Of a stretch of 64,000 bases of DNA, positions 8,707 to 17,802 are shown in pieces. The notes under the pieces were generated by a model, which was not told the origin of the DNA, searched no databases, and worked only from the letters and a program-made list of their open reading frames with translations. Positions within the stretch are counted from its first letter, which is position 1, and each line of letters opens with the position of its first letter. The position numbers and the translations under genes are program-made. This DNA is from Stieleria magnilauensis (GTDB lineage: Bacteria > Planctomycetota > Planctomycetia > Pirellulales > Pirellulaceae): positions 9,643,381-9,707,380 of the forward strand of contig CP036432.1 of assembly GCA_007753675.1 (NCBI GenBank), given 5' to 3'.

Positions 8707-9914
8707 AAATTCTGCTCGTCGATGATGAAGAACGTGCCGTCCGTGGCGTCTCGCGATGGATCGCCGGTGAGATCGGGCAATGGGAGGTCGTCACCGCAGC
8801 CTCCGGCGCCGATGCGCTGCGTCTGTTGGAATCCGGTGATTTCAACGTGATTGTCAGCGAGATGCGAATGACGGGCATGGACGGTGCCGAGTTGCTAAGC
8901 CTGGTCGAGCAGCGACACCCGGACGTGTTCCGAGTCGTCTTGTCGGGCCAGGCAGACCGCGACACCGTGCTCAGTGCGGTCCAGCCGATGCACCAGTTTC
9001 TGTCCAAGCCCTGCGACCTGAACGTCTTGATCGAGGTGATCAAGCGGGCGGAGACCTTTCAAGCCACCATCGCCTCGGCAGCGGTCTTGGATGCGATCGG
9101 CCAAGCGAACGGATTGCCGTCGGTTCCGGGGATCGTCAGCGAGATCAACGAGGCCTTGGCGAGCGAGAATTGGAACACGCAATCGATCGCCAACATTATC
9201 AAGAAAGATCCATTGCTGAGCGCCCGAATTCTGCAGGTCGCCAATTCGGCGATCTTCGCGCTGCCGCACCCTGTACTGGACGTGGTGCAAGGCGTGTCCC
9301 TGGTCGGTGCGGAAGTGATCCAGGGTCTTGCCATGTCTCAAGCGATTCAATTACGCAACGTCAAAGACTCCGCACTGCTGTCGACCAACGCTCTGTTCGA
9401 TCATTCGTTTCAGGTTGCCGTGCTGGCGAAGACCTTCACCCGACACGTGCTCCAAGGCGACGACACCTGCGCCTCGGTGTTCAGCGGTGCCCTGCTGCAC
9501 GACATCGGAAAACTGATCCTGCTGGATGCCTTTCCCGACCAATACTCAAGACTCTTGTCGATCGCCGCCGCGGAAAACCGTCCGTTATGGGAATTGGAGT
9601 TCGACCAACTCGGCGCGACGCATCAGGGCGTCGGTGCGTACCTGCTGGCGCTCTGGGGCGTACCGGCCGCGATCGTCGAAATCGTTGCGTCCCACCATAG
9701 TTTCGAGGTCTGTTCGCGGCGAAACCTCCCCTGCCAAGTCGTCTACGCCGCCAATTGGCTGTGCAACGGCGGCGATGAAGCCCTGATTGAGCGGGAACTG
9801 GAATCGGCAAATCACACCGAACAGGCCGACCTGTTTGCGAAGCACTTGCTGAGTTGGAAGAGCGACGCCCTTGAACACGCCGACATGGCATCACCAACAC
9901 GGAATAACCGATGA
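8703..9914 (+). CDS. Response regulator with HDOD output domain; acceptor Asp replaced by Glu
   Basis: A 403-residue protein with a receiver domain (1-120) and an HDOD domain (about 130-330). Receiver landmarks are present: Asp7/Asp8, Ser81 and Lys102. The acceptor position reads VSEMRMTGMDG with Glu53, where the paralogue encoded next reads VSDMRMPAMNG. Glu often mimics phospho-Asp, so this regulator may be constitutively active or phosphate-independent. The HDOD part contains LLHDIGK (265-270) and the typical KKDPLLSARILQVANS segment. HDOD domains lack known nucleotide hydrolase activity and are thought to act by protein contact. The start overlaps the hybrid kinase stop (ATGA). Confidence 0.92.
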   Translation: MKILLVDDEERAVRGVSRWIAGEIGQWEVVTAASGADALRLLESGDFNVIVSEMRMTGMDGAELLSLVEQRHPDVFRVVLSGQADRDTVLSAVQPMHQFLSKPCDLNVLIEVIKRAETFQATIASAAVLDAIGQANGLPSVPGIVSEINEALASENWNTQSIANIIKKDPLLSARILQVANSAIFALPHPVLDVVQGVSLVGAEVIQGLAMSQAIQLRNVKDSALLSTNALFDHSFQVAVLAKTFTRHVLQGDDTCASVFSGALLHDIGKLILLDAFPDQYSRLLSIAAAENRPLWELEFDQLGATHQGVGAYLLALWGVPAAIVEIVASHHSFEVCSRRNLPCQVVYAANWLCNGGDEALIERELESANHTEQADLFAKHLLSWKSDALEHADMASPTRNNR

Positions 9915-11131
9915 GCAATCAAAAGATCCTGTTCGTTGACGACGATGAAAAGCTGCTCGGCGGTATCATGCGCCAACAGGGCGACGATTTTGATCTGACC
10001 ACCGCGCTCGGTGGCGAAGAAGCGCTTAAATTGATCGAACGTGACGGCCCCTTCGCCGTGGTCGTCTCCGACATGCGGATGCCGGCGATGAACGGCATCG
10101 AATTACTCAAACGCATCCGCGAACGGTCCCCCGACACCGTCCGAATCATGTTCACCGGTTTCGCCGAACTGGATTCGACCATCGAAGCGATCAACGAAGG
10201 CCACATCTTTCGTTTTCTGGCCAAGCCCTGCAGTGAGCGAGACTTGGCCGCGGCGCTCAAAGCCGGGCTTCGACAACACGCCCTGATCCAGGCCGAACGC
10301 GAATTGGTCGAAGGCACGCTGCACGGAAGTGTCAAGGTTCTCAGTGAAGTGCTGGCGTTGGTCAGCCCGCTGGCATTCGGCCAATCCACGCGTGTTCGTG
10401 CGATCATCGACGGGATCTTGAAACGGGTACCGATCGAAGACCAATGGCAATTGGAAATCGCCGCGATGCTGTCGTCGCTCGGCTGTGTCACCGTCCCGAC
10501 CGATGTGCTGGAAGCGATCTTTGACGGCGCAACCGTCTCGACCGACGAAGAGAAACAGTTTGCCAAACATCCCAAGCTGGCTGCCGACCTGATCAAGACG
10601 ATTCCGCGAATGGAACACGTTTCCAAAATCATCCGTCTGCAAAACGTCGATCACGGCGTGCCCGCGGTCGATGGCGTCCCGGTCCCGATGGAAAGCCGGG
10701 TCTTGAAACTGGCGATCGACTTTGACCTGAAAGAACGCTTCTGCGAAAGCCCACTCCACGCACTCAACGAACTCAGGGAAAACCGAAGTGCCTACGAGCC
10801 GAAATTCTTCGCGGCGCTGGAGGACTACGTCAAACGCGAACGGAATTTCAAACATGTCAAACTGAACGTCTATGAAGTCGTCCAGGGCATGGTGCTGGCC
10901 GAAGACATTCGCAACCAGACCGGGACCTTGCTGATGAGCAAAGGTCATCGTTTGTCCGGCTCGGCGATCCGTCTGTTGGAAAACTACTACAAGAAAAAAA
11001 TCCTCAGCGGACCGCTCAAGGTGATCGTGCGAAGCGAGCCGGACGAGTTGGACCACGAATCCCCGCGGGCGACCGAAATCGCCCCGCAAATTCCTCTGCC
11101 GCCCGTCGACGTCACGTTCGCAGACGGCTGA
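9911..11131 (+). CDS. Response regulator with degenerate HD-GYP-like domain
   Basis: A 406-residue protein. Residues 1-125 are a receiver with intact Asp10/11/12, acceptor Asp54, Thr82 and Lys105. The following domain aligns in layout with RpfG-type HD-GYP proteins, but the metal-binding residues are lost: the expected HDIGK is LSSLGC (187-192), and no HHExxDGxGYP motif follows. A c-di-GMP phosphodiesterase activity is therefore unlikely, and a binding or scaffold role is more plausible. The last about 100 residues form an extra domain (VYEVVQGMVLAEDI...) often seen at the end of such regulators. It ends the five-gene signalling operon and overlaps the HDOD gene by ATGA. Confidence 0.88.
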   Translation: MSNQKILFVDDDEKLLGGIMRQQGDDFDLTTALGGEEALKLIERDGPFAVVVSDMRMPAMNGIELLKRIRERSPDTVRIMFTGFAELDSTIEAINEGHIFRFLAKPCSERDLAAALKAGLRQHALIQAERELVEGTLHGSVKVLSEVLALVSPLAFGQSTRVRAIIDGILKRVPIEDQWQLEIAAMLSSLGCVTVPTDVLEAIFDGATVSTDEEKQFAKHPKLAADLIKTIPRMEHVSKIIRLQNVDHGVPAVDGVPVPMESRVLKLAIDFDLKERFCESPLHALNELRENRSAYEPKFFAALEDYVKRERNFKHVKLNVYEVVQGMVLAEDIRNQTGTLLMSKGHRLSGSAIRLLENYYKKKILSGPLKVIVRSEPDELDHESPRATEIAPQIPLPPVDVTFADG

Positions 11132-11206
11132 TCTCAATCCATCATCAGCCGCTTAACCGCCAGCCTGCGGGCCATGCACCGTTGACACCAACCGGGGTGT
11201 TCATTG

Positions 11207-11273
11207 TTAGCGGCAGGGCGCGAGCCCTCCGGTTTTTCAAATTGGCACCGGACGGCTCGCGCCGTACCGCTAC
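11207..11273. repeat. Palindromic repeat family A, degenerate copy
   Basis: The left arm, positions 11207-11233, matches the family consensus (TTAGCGGCAGGGCGCGAGCC then CTCCGGT). The right arm at 11247-11273 is its inverse with several substitutions. A further right-arm-like remnant (CTCGCGCCGTTCCGCTAAC) lies at about 11293-11311. The 15-bp outer termini seen at 32.6 kb are not found here. Confidence 0.7.
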
Positions 11274-11376
11274 CGCCTTCAGTGGCATGGGACTCGCGCC
11301 GTTCCGCTAACGTCCATCGAAAACGCGACAAATTCCGGGAAACCAAAACGCCGGAGCGAGCCGGTTGCGGATGCGT

Positions 11377-11382
11377 TACAAT
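11377..11382 (+). promoter_or_regulatory. Candidate -10 hexamer of the DUF1549 gene
   Basis: TACAAT matches the sigma-70 -10 consensus at five of six positions and lies 51 nt before the GTG start. No convincing TTGACA is seen 17 nt upstream. The same hexamer lies upstream of the DUF1080 gene at 32.8 kb. Confidence 0.35.
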
Positions 11383-11433
11383 GAACGCCCCGCCTCCGCT
11401 TCATCCCGCCCCCGATGACTTGGTGCAACCATC

Positions 11434-13644
11434 GTGCCTTGCTCCAGCCTCTACCGTGCATTCGTCTTGACGAGCACCGTCGTGACCTTGGCCTGTTTCA
11501 TCAACGCCAACAGTCCGGCTGCAGAGAAAGACATCAAATCGATCGAGTTCTTTGAACGCAAGATCCGTCCGGTCCTGGTCGCACGCTGCTACGAATGCCA
11601 TTCCTCCGATGCCGACTTGGTCCAAGGCGGACTGCGTGTCGATGATCCCCAGGCGATGCTCCGTGGCGGCGATTCGGGGACCGCGATCTCGCCCGGCCAA
11701 CCCGCCGCCAGTTTGCTGCTTGCCGCGTTGCGTTACGACGGAATGGAAATGCCGCCGGACGAGCCGTTGCCGGAAAACGTGATCCGCGATTTCGAACAAT
11801 GGATCGAGTGGGGCGCCGTGATGCCGGAGGCTTCCGCGACAGACGACCCGCACGCCGAGGCGGCCGACGAACCGGAAATCGACTGGGAACGGGCCAGACA
11901 GTTTTGGGCGTTCCAACCACCCGCCCTGCATCAACCCAGTGAAATCGCCGGTCACGAGGGCGCCGGATCGTCCTGGGCGGCGAACAAACTGGATCGGTTC
12001 GTCTTCGCCAGACTTTCGCAGCACGGGCTGTCACCCAATCCGCCGGCATCCAAACGGACCTGGTTGCGGCGTGTCAGTTTTGATCTGACCGGGTTGCCGC
12101 CGACGATCGAAGAGGTCGAAGCATTCCAGGCCGACAATAGCCCCCAAGCCAAACTCCGTGTCGTCGATCGATTTTTGGCTTCACCCCAACACGGTGAACG
12201 ATGGGCTCGCATCTGGCTGGACGTCGCACGTTATGCCGAAGACCAGGCGCACATCGTCGGCAACAACGATTCACTGACCTATCCGAACGCCTACCTGTAC
12301 CGTGATTGGGTCATCCATGCGTTGGCAGGCGACATGCCGTACGACGATTTTGTCAGGGATCAAGTGGCGGCCGATCTGCTTCATCCCGGTGCCCCAGAAC
12401 GCCATGTGGCACTCGGTTTCCTCGGACTCGGCCCCAAGTACTACCGTCGCAACGACCCGGAGGTGATGGCCGACGAATGGGAAGATCGCATCGACACCGT
12501 TTCACGTGGCTTGCTGGGGCTGACCGTCGCCTGTGCACGCTGTCACGACCACAAATACGATCCCGTCCCGACTGCGGACTACTACGCCTTGGCCGGTGTG
12601 TTCGCCAGCACCGAAATGTTCAATCGGCCACTTGATGAGTCCGTCGAAACCAACGGCCCGCAAGCGAAAAAACCACAAGACGCCGTGCACATCGTCCGCG
12701 AAGGCAAACCACAAGATTTAAAGGTGATGATCCGTGGGGACGCCAAACGTCTCGGCGAAACCGTCCCGCGCGGTTTCTTGACCGTGCTCACACCTTCCCA
12801 GACCGAGCCTGCCGCTGCCGACGGATTCGCCGGCGGATTCAGCAACGGCAGCGGCCGAGCGGCGCTGGCCGACGCGGTCGTCCATTCATCCAACCCGCTG
12901 ACCGCCCGCGTGATCGTCAATCGGGTCTGGCACCAGTTGATGGGCGCGCCGATCGTCGCAACACCGAGCAACTTTGGTTCACTCGGCGGGCGCCCCTCCC
13001 ACCCGTTGCTGCTGGATGACTTGGCGGTTCGATTCATGAACGCAGGCTGGTCGCTGAAGTGGTTGCAGCGGGAAATCGTTCTGTCGGCCACCTACGGCCA
13101 AAGCAGCGAAATCGATCCGGTTCAATCCGAGACCGATCCGGACAATCAATGGCGTTGGCGGATGCCGCGACGACGGTTGAGCCTGGAAGCTTATCGCGAC
13201 GCCATCCTGTCCGCCTCGGGTGGACTCGACACCCAAATCGGCGGCCGCTCGATCGATCCCCAACAGACCTCGACCGGGCGCCGAACCGTTTACAGCGAGG
13301 TCAGCCGATTGGACCTGAGCCCCATGCTGGCGCGGTTCGATTTCCCCGACCCCAATGCGCACAGCCCCGGCCGCCACGAAACCACCACTCCCTTGCAGAA
13401 ACTGTTTCTGCTCAACAGCCCGTTCCTGATTCACCACGCGTCGATGCTGGCCGAACGAATCCGAACTGCCCGCCCGACCGATCCCCAGCGGATCACGTTG
13501 GCCTGGCAATTGGTCTACGGAAGAACGCCCAGTGACGAAGAACGCGAGCTTGCCGAACGCTATGTCGCCGACGGCAGCCGAGAGCGCTGGAACGGCCTCG
13601 CACAGACGCTGTTGATCAGCAACGAAATGTTCATGTTGGATTGA
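11434..13644 (+). CDS. Planctomycete cytochrome c/DUF1549/DUF1553 protein
   Basis: A 736-residue secreted protein with a signal peptide at about 1-30 (GTG start). It contains a planctomycete-type cytochrome c domain with haem-binding CYECH (52-56), the DUF1549 domain (about 182-395, including a second CARCH at 367-371), and DUF1553 (about 485-735, starting ARVIVNRVWHQLMG). This trio is a planctomycete hallmark and usually sits beside a DUF1501 gene, as here. The function is not established; an extracytoplasmic redox role linked to polysaccharide breakdown has been suggested. It is shorter than many relatives because no LamG or Ig-like insert separates the domains. The DUF1501 ATG is 2 nt past its stop. 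Confidence 0.93.
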   Translation: MPCSSLYRAFVLTSTVVTLACFINANSPAAEKDIKSIEFFERKIRPVLVARCYECHSSDADLVQGGLRVDDPQAMLRGGDSGTAISPGQPAASLLLAALRYDGMEMPPDEPLPENVIRDFEQWIEWGAVMPEASATDDPHAEAADEPEIDWERARQFWAFQPPALHQPSEIAGHEGAGSSWAANKLDRFVFARLSQHGLSPNPPASKRTWLRRVSFDLTGLPPTIEEVEAFQADNSPQAKLRVVDRFLASPQHGERWARIWLDVARYAEDQAHIVGNNDSLTYPNAYLYRDWVIHALAGDMPYDDFVRDQVAADLLHPGAPERHVALGFLGLGPKYYRRNDPEVMADEWEDRIDTVSRGLLGLTVACARCHDHKYDPVPTADYYALAGVFASTEMFNRPLDESVETNGPQAKKPQDAVHIVREGKPQDLKVMIRGDAKRLGETVPRGFLTVLTPSQTEPAAADGFAGGFSNGSGRAALADAVVHSSNPLTARVIVNRVWHQLMGAPIVATPSNFGSLGGRPSHPLLLDDLAVRFMNAGWSLKWLQREIVLSATYGQSSEIDPVQSETDPDNQWRWRMPRRRLSLEAYRDAILSASGGLDTQIGGRSIDPQQTSTGRRTVYSEVSRLDLSPMLARFDFPDPNAHSPGRHETTTPLQKLFLLNSPFLIHHASMLAERIRTARPTDPQRITLAWQLVYGRTPSDEERELAERYVADGSRERWNGLAQTLLISNEMFMLD

Positions 13645-13646
13645 TC

Positions 13647-15068
13647 ATGCACGATACCTTCTCTCGCCGAAATCTCTTCCGTCGCAGCGGCGCCGGCTTC
13701 GGGTCGGTCGGCTTGATGTCGGCCCTGGCGTCAAGCCAGATCCTTGCCGACGATCGCTCTTCCAGCGATAGCTCTGTGGCCGACGGGCTGCACCACCGGG
13801 CGCGGGCCAAGCGGGTGATATTCCTGTTCATGAACGGTGCACCGTCACACGTCGACACCTTTGACCCCAAACCGTTGCTGGCCAAACACGCGGGCCAATC
13901 GCCGAATGACCATTCGATCGACAAGAAGAACCGCGCCGGCGGTTACATGCCGTCACCGTTCAAGTTCAGCGCCCATGGCGAGAGCGGCGTCGTGATGAGC
14001 GAGCTGTTTCCCAAGCTGGCCGATCATGCCGACGACTTGTGCGTCGTTCGTTCGATGCACACCGATGTCCCCAATCACGAACCGGGCTTGCTGCTGATGC
14101 AATCGGGGCATCAACAACCGACGCGTCCCAGCATGGGGTCGTGGTTGTCCTACGGCTTGGGCAGTGCAAACGCGAACCTGCCGTCGTTCGTCGCACTCTC
14201 GCCGGGGCTGCCCGTCGTCGGCCCACAACTGTGGTCCAACGCGTTTCTGCCCGGTCAACACCAGGGCATCGAGATCGACACCAATCATTCCGATGTCGAA
14301 AAACTGATCCACAACATTCGGCACCCGCACCTGTCGCGTTCCGATCAACGCGAGCAATTGGATTTGCTGCAACAATTCAACCGGATTCATCGACAACAAC
14401 GCCCCGGCGAAGCCGCGTTGGAAACGCACATTCGATCGATGGAGTTGGCCTTTGAGATGCAGCGTGAAGCGTCCGAAGCGTTTGATCTGCAGCGTGAGAG
14501 CCAACGGACGCGACAGGCCTACGGCGATTCAGAATTCGGCCGCAGCTGCTTGCTGGGCCGACGCCTACTGGAGCGTGGTGTCCGCGTGGTCCAAGTGTTC
14601 TATGTCAAAAAGAACAGCAAGCAACCTTGGGACACCCACCGCAACAACAACTCCGGCCACGAAACACTCTGCGCCGACGCCGATCGAGTCACCGCGGCGC
14701 TATTGTCGGACTTGAAACGCCGCGGGATGCTGGACGACACACTGGTGATCTGGGGCGGTGAATTCGGACGCACCCCCTACGCCCAGGTCGACAAAGACAA
14801 AGATCCCAAGAAAGCGGGACGCGACCATCATCACACCGGATTTTCGATGTGGCTGGCCGGAGGCGGGGTGCGCGGCGGATACACGCACGGGGCGACCGAT
14901 GATTTCGGGATGCACGCGGTGGAAAATCGAGTCCACGTCCACGACTTGCACGCAACCGTATTGCACCTGATGGGGATCGATCACACCCGGCTGACCTATC
15001 GCTATTCCGGACGCGATTTCCGTCTCACCGACGTCCACGGCCGTGTCGTTGACGACTGGTTCGCGTGA
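13647..15068 (+). CDS. DUF1501 protein with Tat signal
   Basis: A 473-residue protein of the DUF1501 family (alkaline-phosphatase/sulfatase-like fold). It opens with a twin-arginine motif SRRNLF (6-11) and a hydrophobic stretch, so it is predicted to be exported folded. Features typical of the family are FLFMNGAPSHVDTFDPKP near residue 55, DDTLVIWGGEFGRTP in the last third, and a closing LMGIDHTRLTYRYSGRDFRLTD. Metal-ligand-like His and Asp residues are present. It is co-transcribed with the DUF1549/DUF1553 gene. A TTG at 13641 would give a 4-nt overlap, but the ATG at 13647 is preferred. Confidence 0.93.
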   Translation: MHDTFSRRNLFRRSGAGFGSVGLMSALASSQILADDRSSSDSSVADGLHHRARAKRVIFLFMNGAPSHVDTFDPKPLLAKHAGQSPNDHSIDKKNRAGGYMPSPFKFSAHGESGVVMSELFPKLADHADDLCVVRSMHTDVPNHEPGLLLMQSGHQQPTRPSMGSWLSYGLGSANANLPSFVALSPGLPVVGPQLWSNAFLPGQHQGIEIDTNHSDVEKLIHNIRHPHLSRSDQREQLDLLQQFNRIHRQQRPGEAALETHIRSMELAFEMQREASEAFDLQRESQRTRQAYGDSEFGRSCLLGRRLLERGVRVVQVFYVKKNSKQPWDTHRNNNSGHETLCADADRVTAALLSDLKRRGMLDDTLVIWGGEFGRTPYAQVDKDKDPKKAGRDHHHTGFSMWLAGGGVRGGYTHGATDDFGMHAVENRVHVHDLHATVLHLMGIDHTRLTYRYSGRDFRLTDVHGRVVDDWFA

Positions 15069-15138
15069 GACTGGTTCGCGAGAGTCTGACCAGTGATGCC
15101 GCAGCGAAGAGCCAGTTGCGGCAGACGACTCGGCTGGT

Positions 15139-15615
15139 TTATTCGCCGACCGCCATCGCGGAATAGGTCACCGCCTCACCGCCGGTGGGGTCCAACGATG
15201 CTTCGGCATACGATTCGTCGGTTTCCCAGATCCGGACCTGACAGGCCCGCGCCCCGGTTCCTTCCAATACTTCGGGGCACATCTCCTCGAGCAAGTACTT
15301 GGCCATGTTCTCCGCTGTCGGGTTGTACGGCATCACAAAGAATCGGCAGGGTTTGACCAATTCCAGTGCCTGACGGGCGTTGGCGTCGTCCTGGTGGATC
15401 AGGAAACTGTGATCCCAATGCTCATCGATCCATCCCTTGACGCGCTGCTTGAGCACCGAAAAGTCGAGAATCCGGCCGACCTCGTCCTGGACATCCCCTT
15501 GGACGAAAAAATCCGCGACGTAGTTGTGGCCGTGGAAGTGCTCGCATTTTCCGCCGTGGCCGAACAGGCGGTGTCCGGCACAGAATTTGATGCGACGCAT
15601 GATGGTCAAAGCCAT
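15139..15615 (-). CDS. queD: 6-pyruvoyl-tetrahydropterin synthase/QueD family protein
   Basis: A 158-residue protein of the PTPS/QueD family, which converts dihydroneopterin triphosphate to 6-carboxy-tetrahydropterin (queuosine route) or 6-pyruvoyl-tetrahydropterin. His15, His28 and His30 (FCAGH and HFHGHNY) are the expected zinc ligands, and Cys24 in GGKCEHFHGH sits at the catalytic position. The tail has the expected PTAENMAKYLLE and VRIWETDESYAE segments. The ATG at 15615 (or 15600) is preferred over 15687 because homology begins there. No other queuosine gene is nearby, so the exact product (QueD or PTPS) is uncertain. It is convergent with the DUF1501 gene. Confidence 0.85.
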   Translation of the reverse strand: MALTIMRRIKFCAGHRLFGHGGKCEHFHGHNYVADFFVQGDVQDEVGRILDFSVLKQRVKGWIDEHWDHSFLIHQDDANARQALELVKPCRFFVMPYNPTAENMAKYLLEEMCPEVLEGTGARACQVRIWETDESYAEASLDPTGGEAVTYSAMAVGE

Positions 15616-15787
15616 GGAAAAACTCGCGTGTTGGAAAGTCGAGGGATGCGGACCGTTTAAAGCTAACCCGACAGGAAAGTCTTGCAAGGCGTCAACCGCG
15701 ACGTTTCCGAGGCTGCGTTAGTGCGACAGGTGAGCCGCCGGCGCGTGAGCGAGGGGCGCCGCGCGGCCCCTCGCCAACGCATGCGGG

Positions 15788-17317
15788 CTATTCCCGCACG
15801 ACCATCAACAGCATTTGATTGCCGCGACGGATGGTCACGCGACAGGGCTGATTCTGGCGTTTGTACTCGTCCAGGATCACCTCCAATTGGCGGGCCGAGG
15901 TCAGCGGCAATCCTCCCGCCGTCTGGATGACATCGCCGACTTCCAGCCCGTCGCGTTCGGCGATGCTGTTGTCCTTGATGCCGGTGATGATCAATCCCGA
16001 TTCCAGGTTCCGGTAGCCATATTTCTGGGCGGTCGCCGGGGTGACCGGCACCAATTCGGCACCCATCACTTCGCCGGATCCGAATTGGGCCATCACCTCT
16101 TCGGTGCGCTCCTTCAGATCGACGCGGACTTGCAGCGGCTTGCCGTCACGATCAAGCTCCAGCTGCATTTGTGCTCCCGGCGGACGACTGGCGACATAGT
16201 TCCGCATCTGCGCGTGGGTTCTCATCGGGCGGCCGTCGATCGCCACGACGACGTCGCCGGGCTGGATCCCCGCCTGGTCGGCCGGCATCCCTTCGAGCAC
16301 CGATTCGATCAGCACACCCCGCTTGGCCTTCAACTGGTAGCCTTCGATCGTTTCCTCATTGACCGGTCCCAAGCTGGCGCCCAAGAAGCCGCGCCGTACG
16401 GTTCCGTTTTCGATAATGGAATTCAAAACCGGAGCGGCCAGTGAGACCGGAATGGCGAAACCGATCCCCGCGCTCGATCCGCTGCGGGACATGATGGCGG
16501 TATTGATCCCGACCAGTTCGCCGCGCAAGTTGACCAGCGGGCCGCCGGAGTTTCCGGGGTTGATCGCCGCGTCGGTCTGCAGGAAGTCTTCAAACCCGGC
16601 TCCGTCGCCGATGATGCCGCGGATCCGGTTTTTCCCGCTGATGATTCCCGCCGTGACGGTTTGATCGAGTCCGAAGGGGCTGCCGATCGCGACCACCCAA
16701 TCGCCGACTTGGATCGCGTCGGAGTTGCCCAGCGAAGCGGCTTTGAGATCCGTGCGGTCCACCTTGACGACGGCCAGATCGGTTTGGGGGTCGGTGCCGA
16801 TGATCCGCCCGGGGGCTTTCTTTCCGTCAGAAAACTCGACCTCCAGTTCATCGGCGCCTTCGACCACGTGATTGTTGGTCAAGATGTAGCCGTCGCTACG
16901 AACGATCACGCCACTTCCCATTCCGCTCTCTTCGCGACGTTGCGGCTGGCCTTCGGGCAGATTGAAAAACTGTTCAAAACCCGGCGGCAGCCCTGGCGGA
17001 ACCCGTTGCCCGCGAATGATCTGAGTCGCCTTGGTGTTGATGCTGACGACGCTCGGCCGCATCAAATTGGCAACGTTGCGAAACGCCGTCGACAAATCCT
17101 GCGCGGCTCCCAGGTTCTGCCCCGGCAGCGGCGACGCTTGGCCGACCGGCCCCGCGACGGCAGCCGACTGCGTCGCAACCACGTCTTGGGCGCCCGGGTC
17201 ATTACGCATGAATCCCGGTACGGTCATCACTGCGCCGGTGACGAGCGATCCCAAGATCATCGCACCGAGGGCACCACTGATCGGTTTCCAGGATGGGGAC
17301 ATTACCGTATTGGGCAT
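15788..17317 (-). CDS. DegP/HtrA-type serine protease with two PDZ domains
   Basis: A 509-residue periplasmic or membrane-tethered protease for envelope quality control. It has an N-terminal signal anchor (about 15-36) and a trypsin-like domain with the triad His150 (TNNHVV), Asp180 (TDLAVVKV) and Ser257 (GNSGGP). Two PDZ domains follow at about 310-400 and 410-505. The start at 17317 has a strong ribosome binding site, AAGGGAG, 8 nt upstream; the frame extends further upstream to 17566 without homology. It is divergent from glgC across a 485-nt gap. All catalytic residues are intact. Confidence 0.95.
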   Translation of the reverse strand: MPNTVMSPSWKPISGALGAMILGSLVTGAVMTVPGFMRNDPGAQDVVATQSAAVAGPVGQASPLPGQNLGAAQDLSTAFRNVANLMRPSVVSINTKATQIIRGQRVPPGLPPGFEQFFNLPEGQPQRREESGMGSGVIVRSDGYILTNNHVVEGADELEVEFSDGKKAPGRIIGTDPQTDLAVVKVDRTDLKAASLGNSDAIQVGDWVVAIGSPFGLDQTVTAGIISGKNRIRGIIGDGAGFEDFLQTDAAINPGNSGGPLVNLRGELVGINTAIMSRSGSSAGIGFAIPVSLAAPVLNSIIENGTVRRGFLGASLGPVNEETIEGYQLKAKRGVLIESVLEGMPADQAGIQPGDVVVAIDGRPMRTHAQMRNYVASRPPGAQMQLELDRDGKPLQVRVDLKERTEEVMAQFGSGEVMGAELVPVTPATAQKYGYRNLESGLIITGIKDNSIAERDGLEVGDVIQTAGGLPLTSARQLEVILDEYKRQNQPCRVTIRRGNQMLLMVVRE

Positions 17318-17802
17318 CGTTGAGACTCCCTTATGCTTTGGTTGTAAAAACTTCGTTCTCTGCTGACATTTTTTCACGCCACAGCCGGCGATCGATCCGA
17401 TCGCCGCAAGCGATGGATCATGTCCAGTTCGACGCTGACACCGCCACTTTTTCGCCGTCCGCGGGGTGACGTCATCGTAGCGCGCCCGTCCACCGCTCGC
17501 ACCGTCGGCTGACAACTTGGCACGACCCGTCAGGCGGTAGCAAACAGCAGGCCAAACCCGATCCACGGCAGATATTCCGTCGATATTCGGTTTTTTGGGT
17601 AGATTTCACGCCGTTTATGGCTGCGGCGGGTCTTGAAATTCTGGTACGCTATTCCGTATTGCTGTTTAGAGCTTGGGGTGCCGGCAGCGAACCTGGTGGC
17701 CCCCGTGGGACGATCGATTGCGACCAAAATCGATTCCGACCCAAATTGATTCGCAACGATATTACTGGGTGGTCCGTCCAGGATTGGGCGACGCACCTGA
17801 CC
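17318..17802. other. 485-nt divergent intergenic region
   Basis: This separates htrA (minus) and glgC (plus) and must hold both promoters. On the plus strand TTGAAA at 17633 followed after 18 nt by TATTGC at 17657 is a weak promoter candidate for glgC. The upstream parts of the open frames here lack homology, and no hairpin or repeat was seen. Confidence 0.4.

Larger units (their letters stand above)
11132..11433. other. Intergenic region with palindromic repeat and promoter
   Basis: This gap separates the signalling operon from the DUF1549 gene. It holds a degenerate copy of repeat family A and, near its right end, a TACAAT hexamer that may be the -10 box of the next gene. Open frames here are short and lack any recognisable family. 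Confidence 0.6.
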
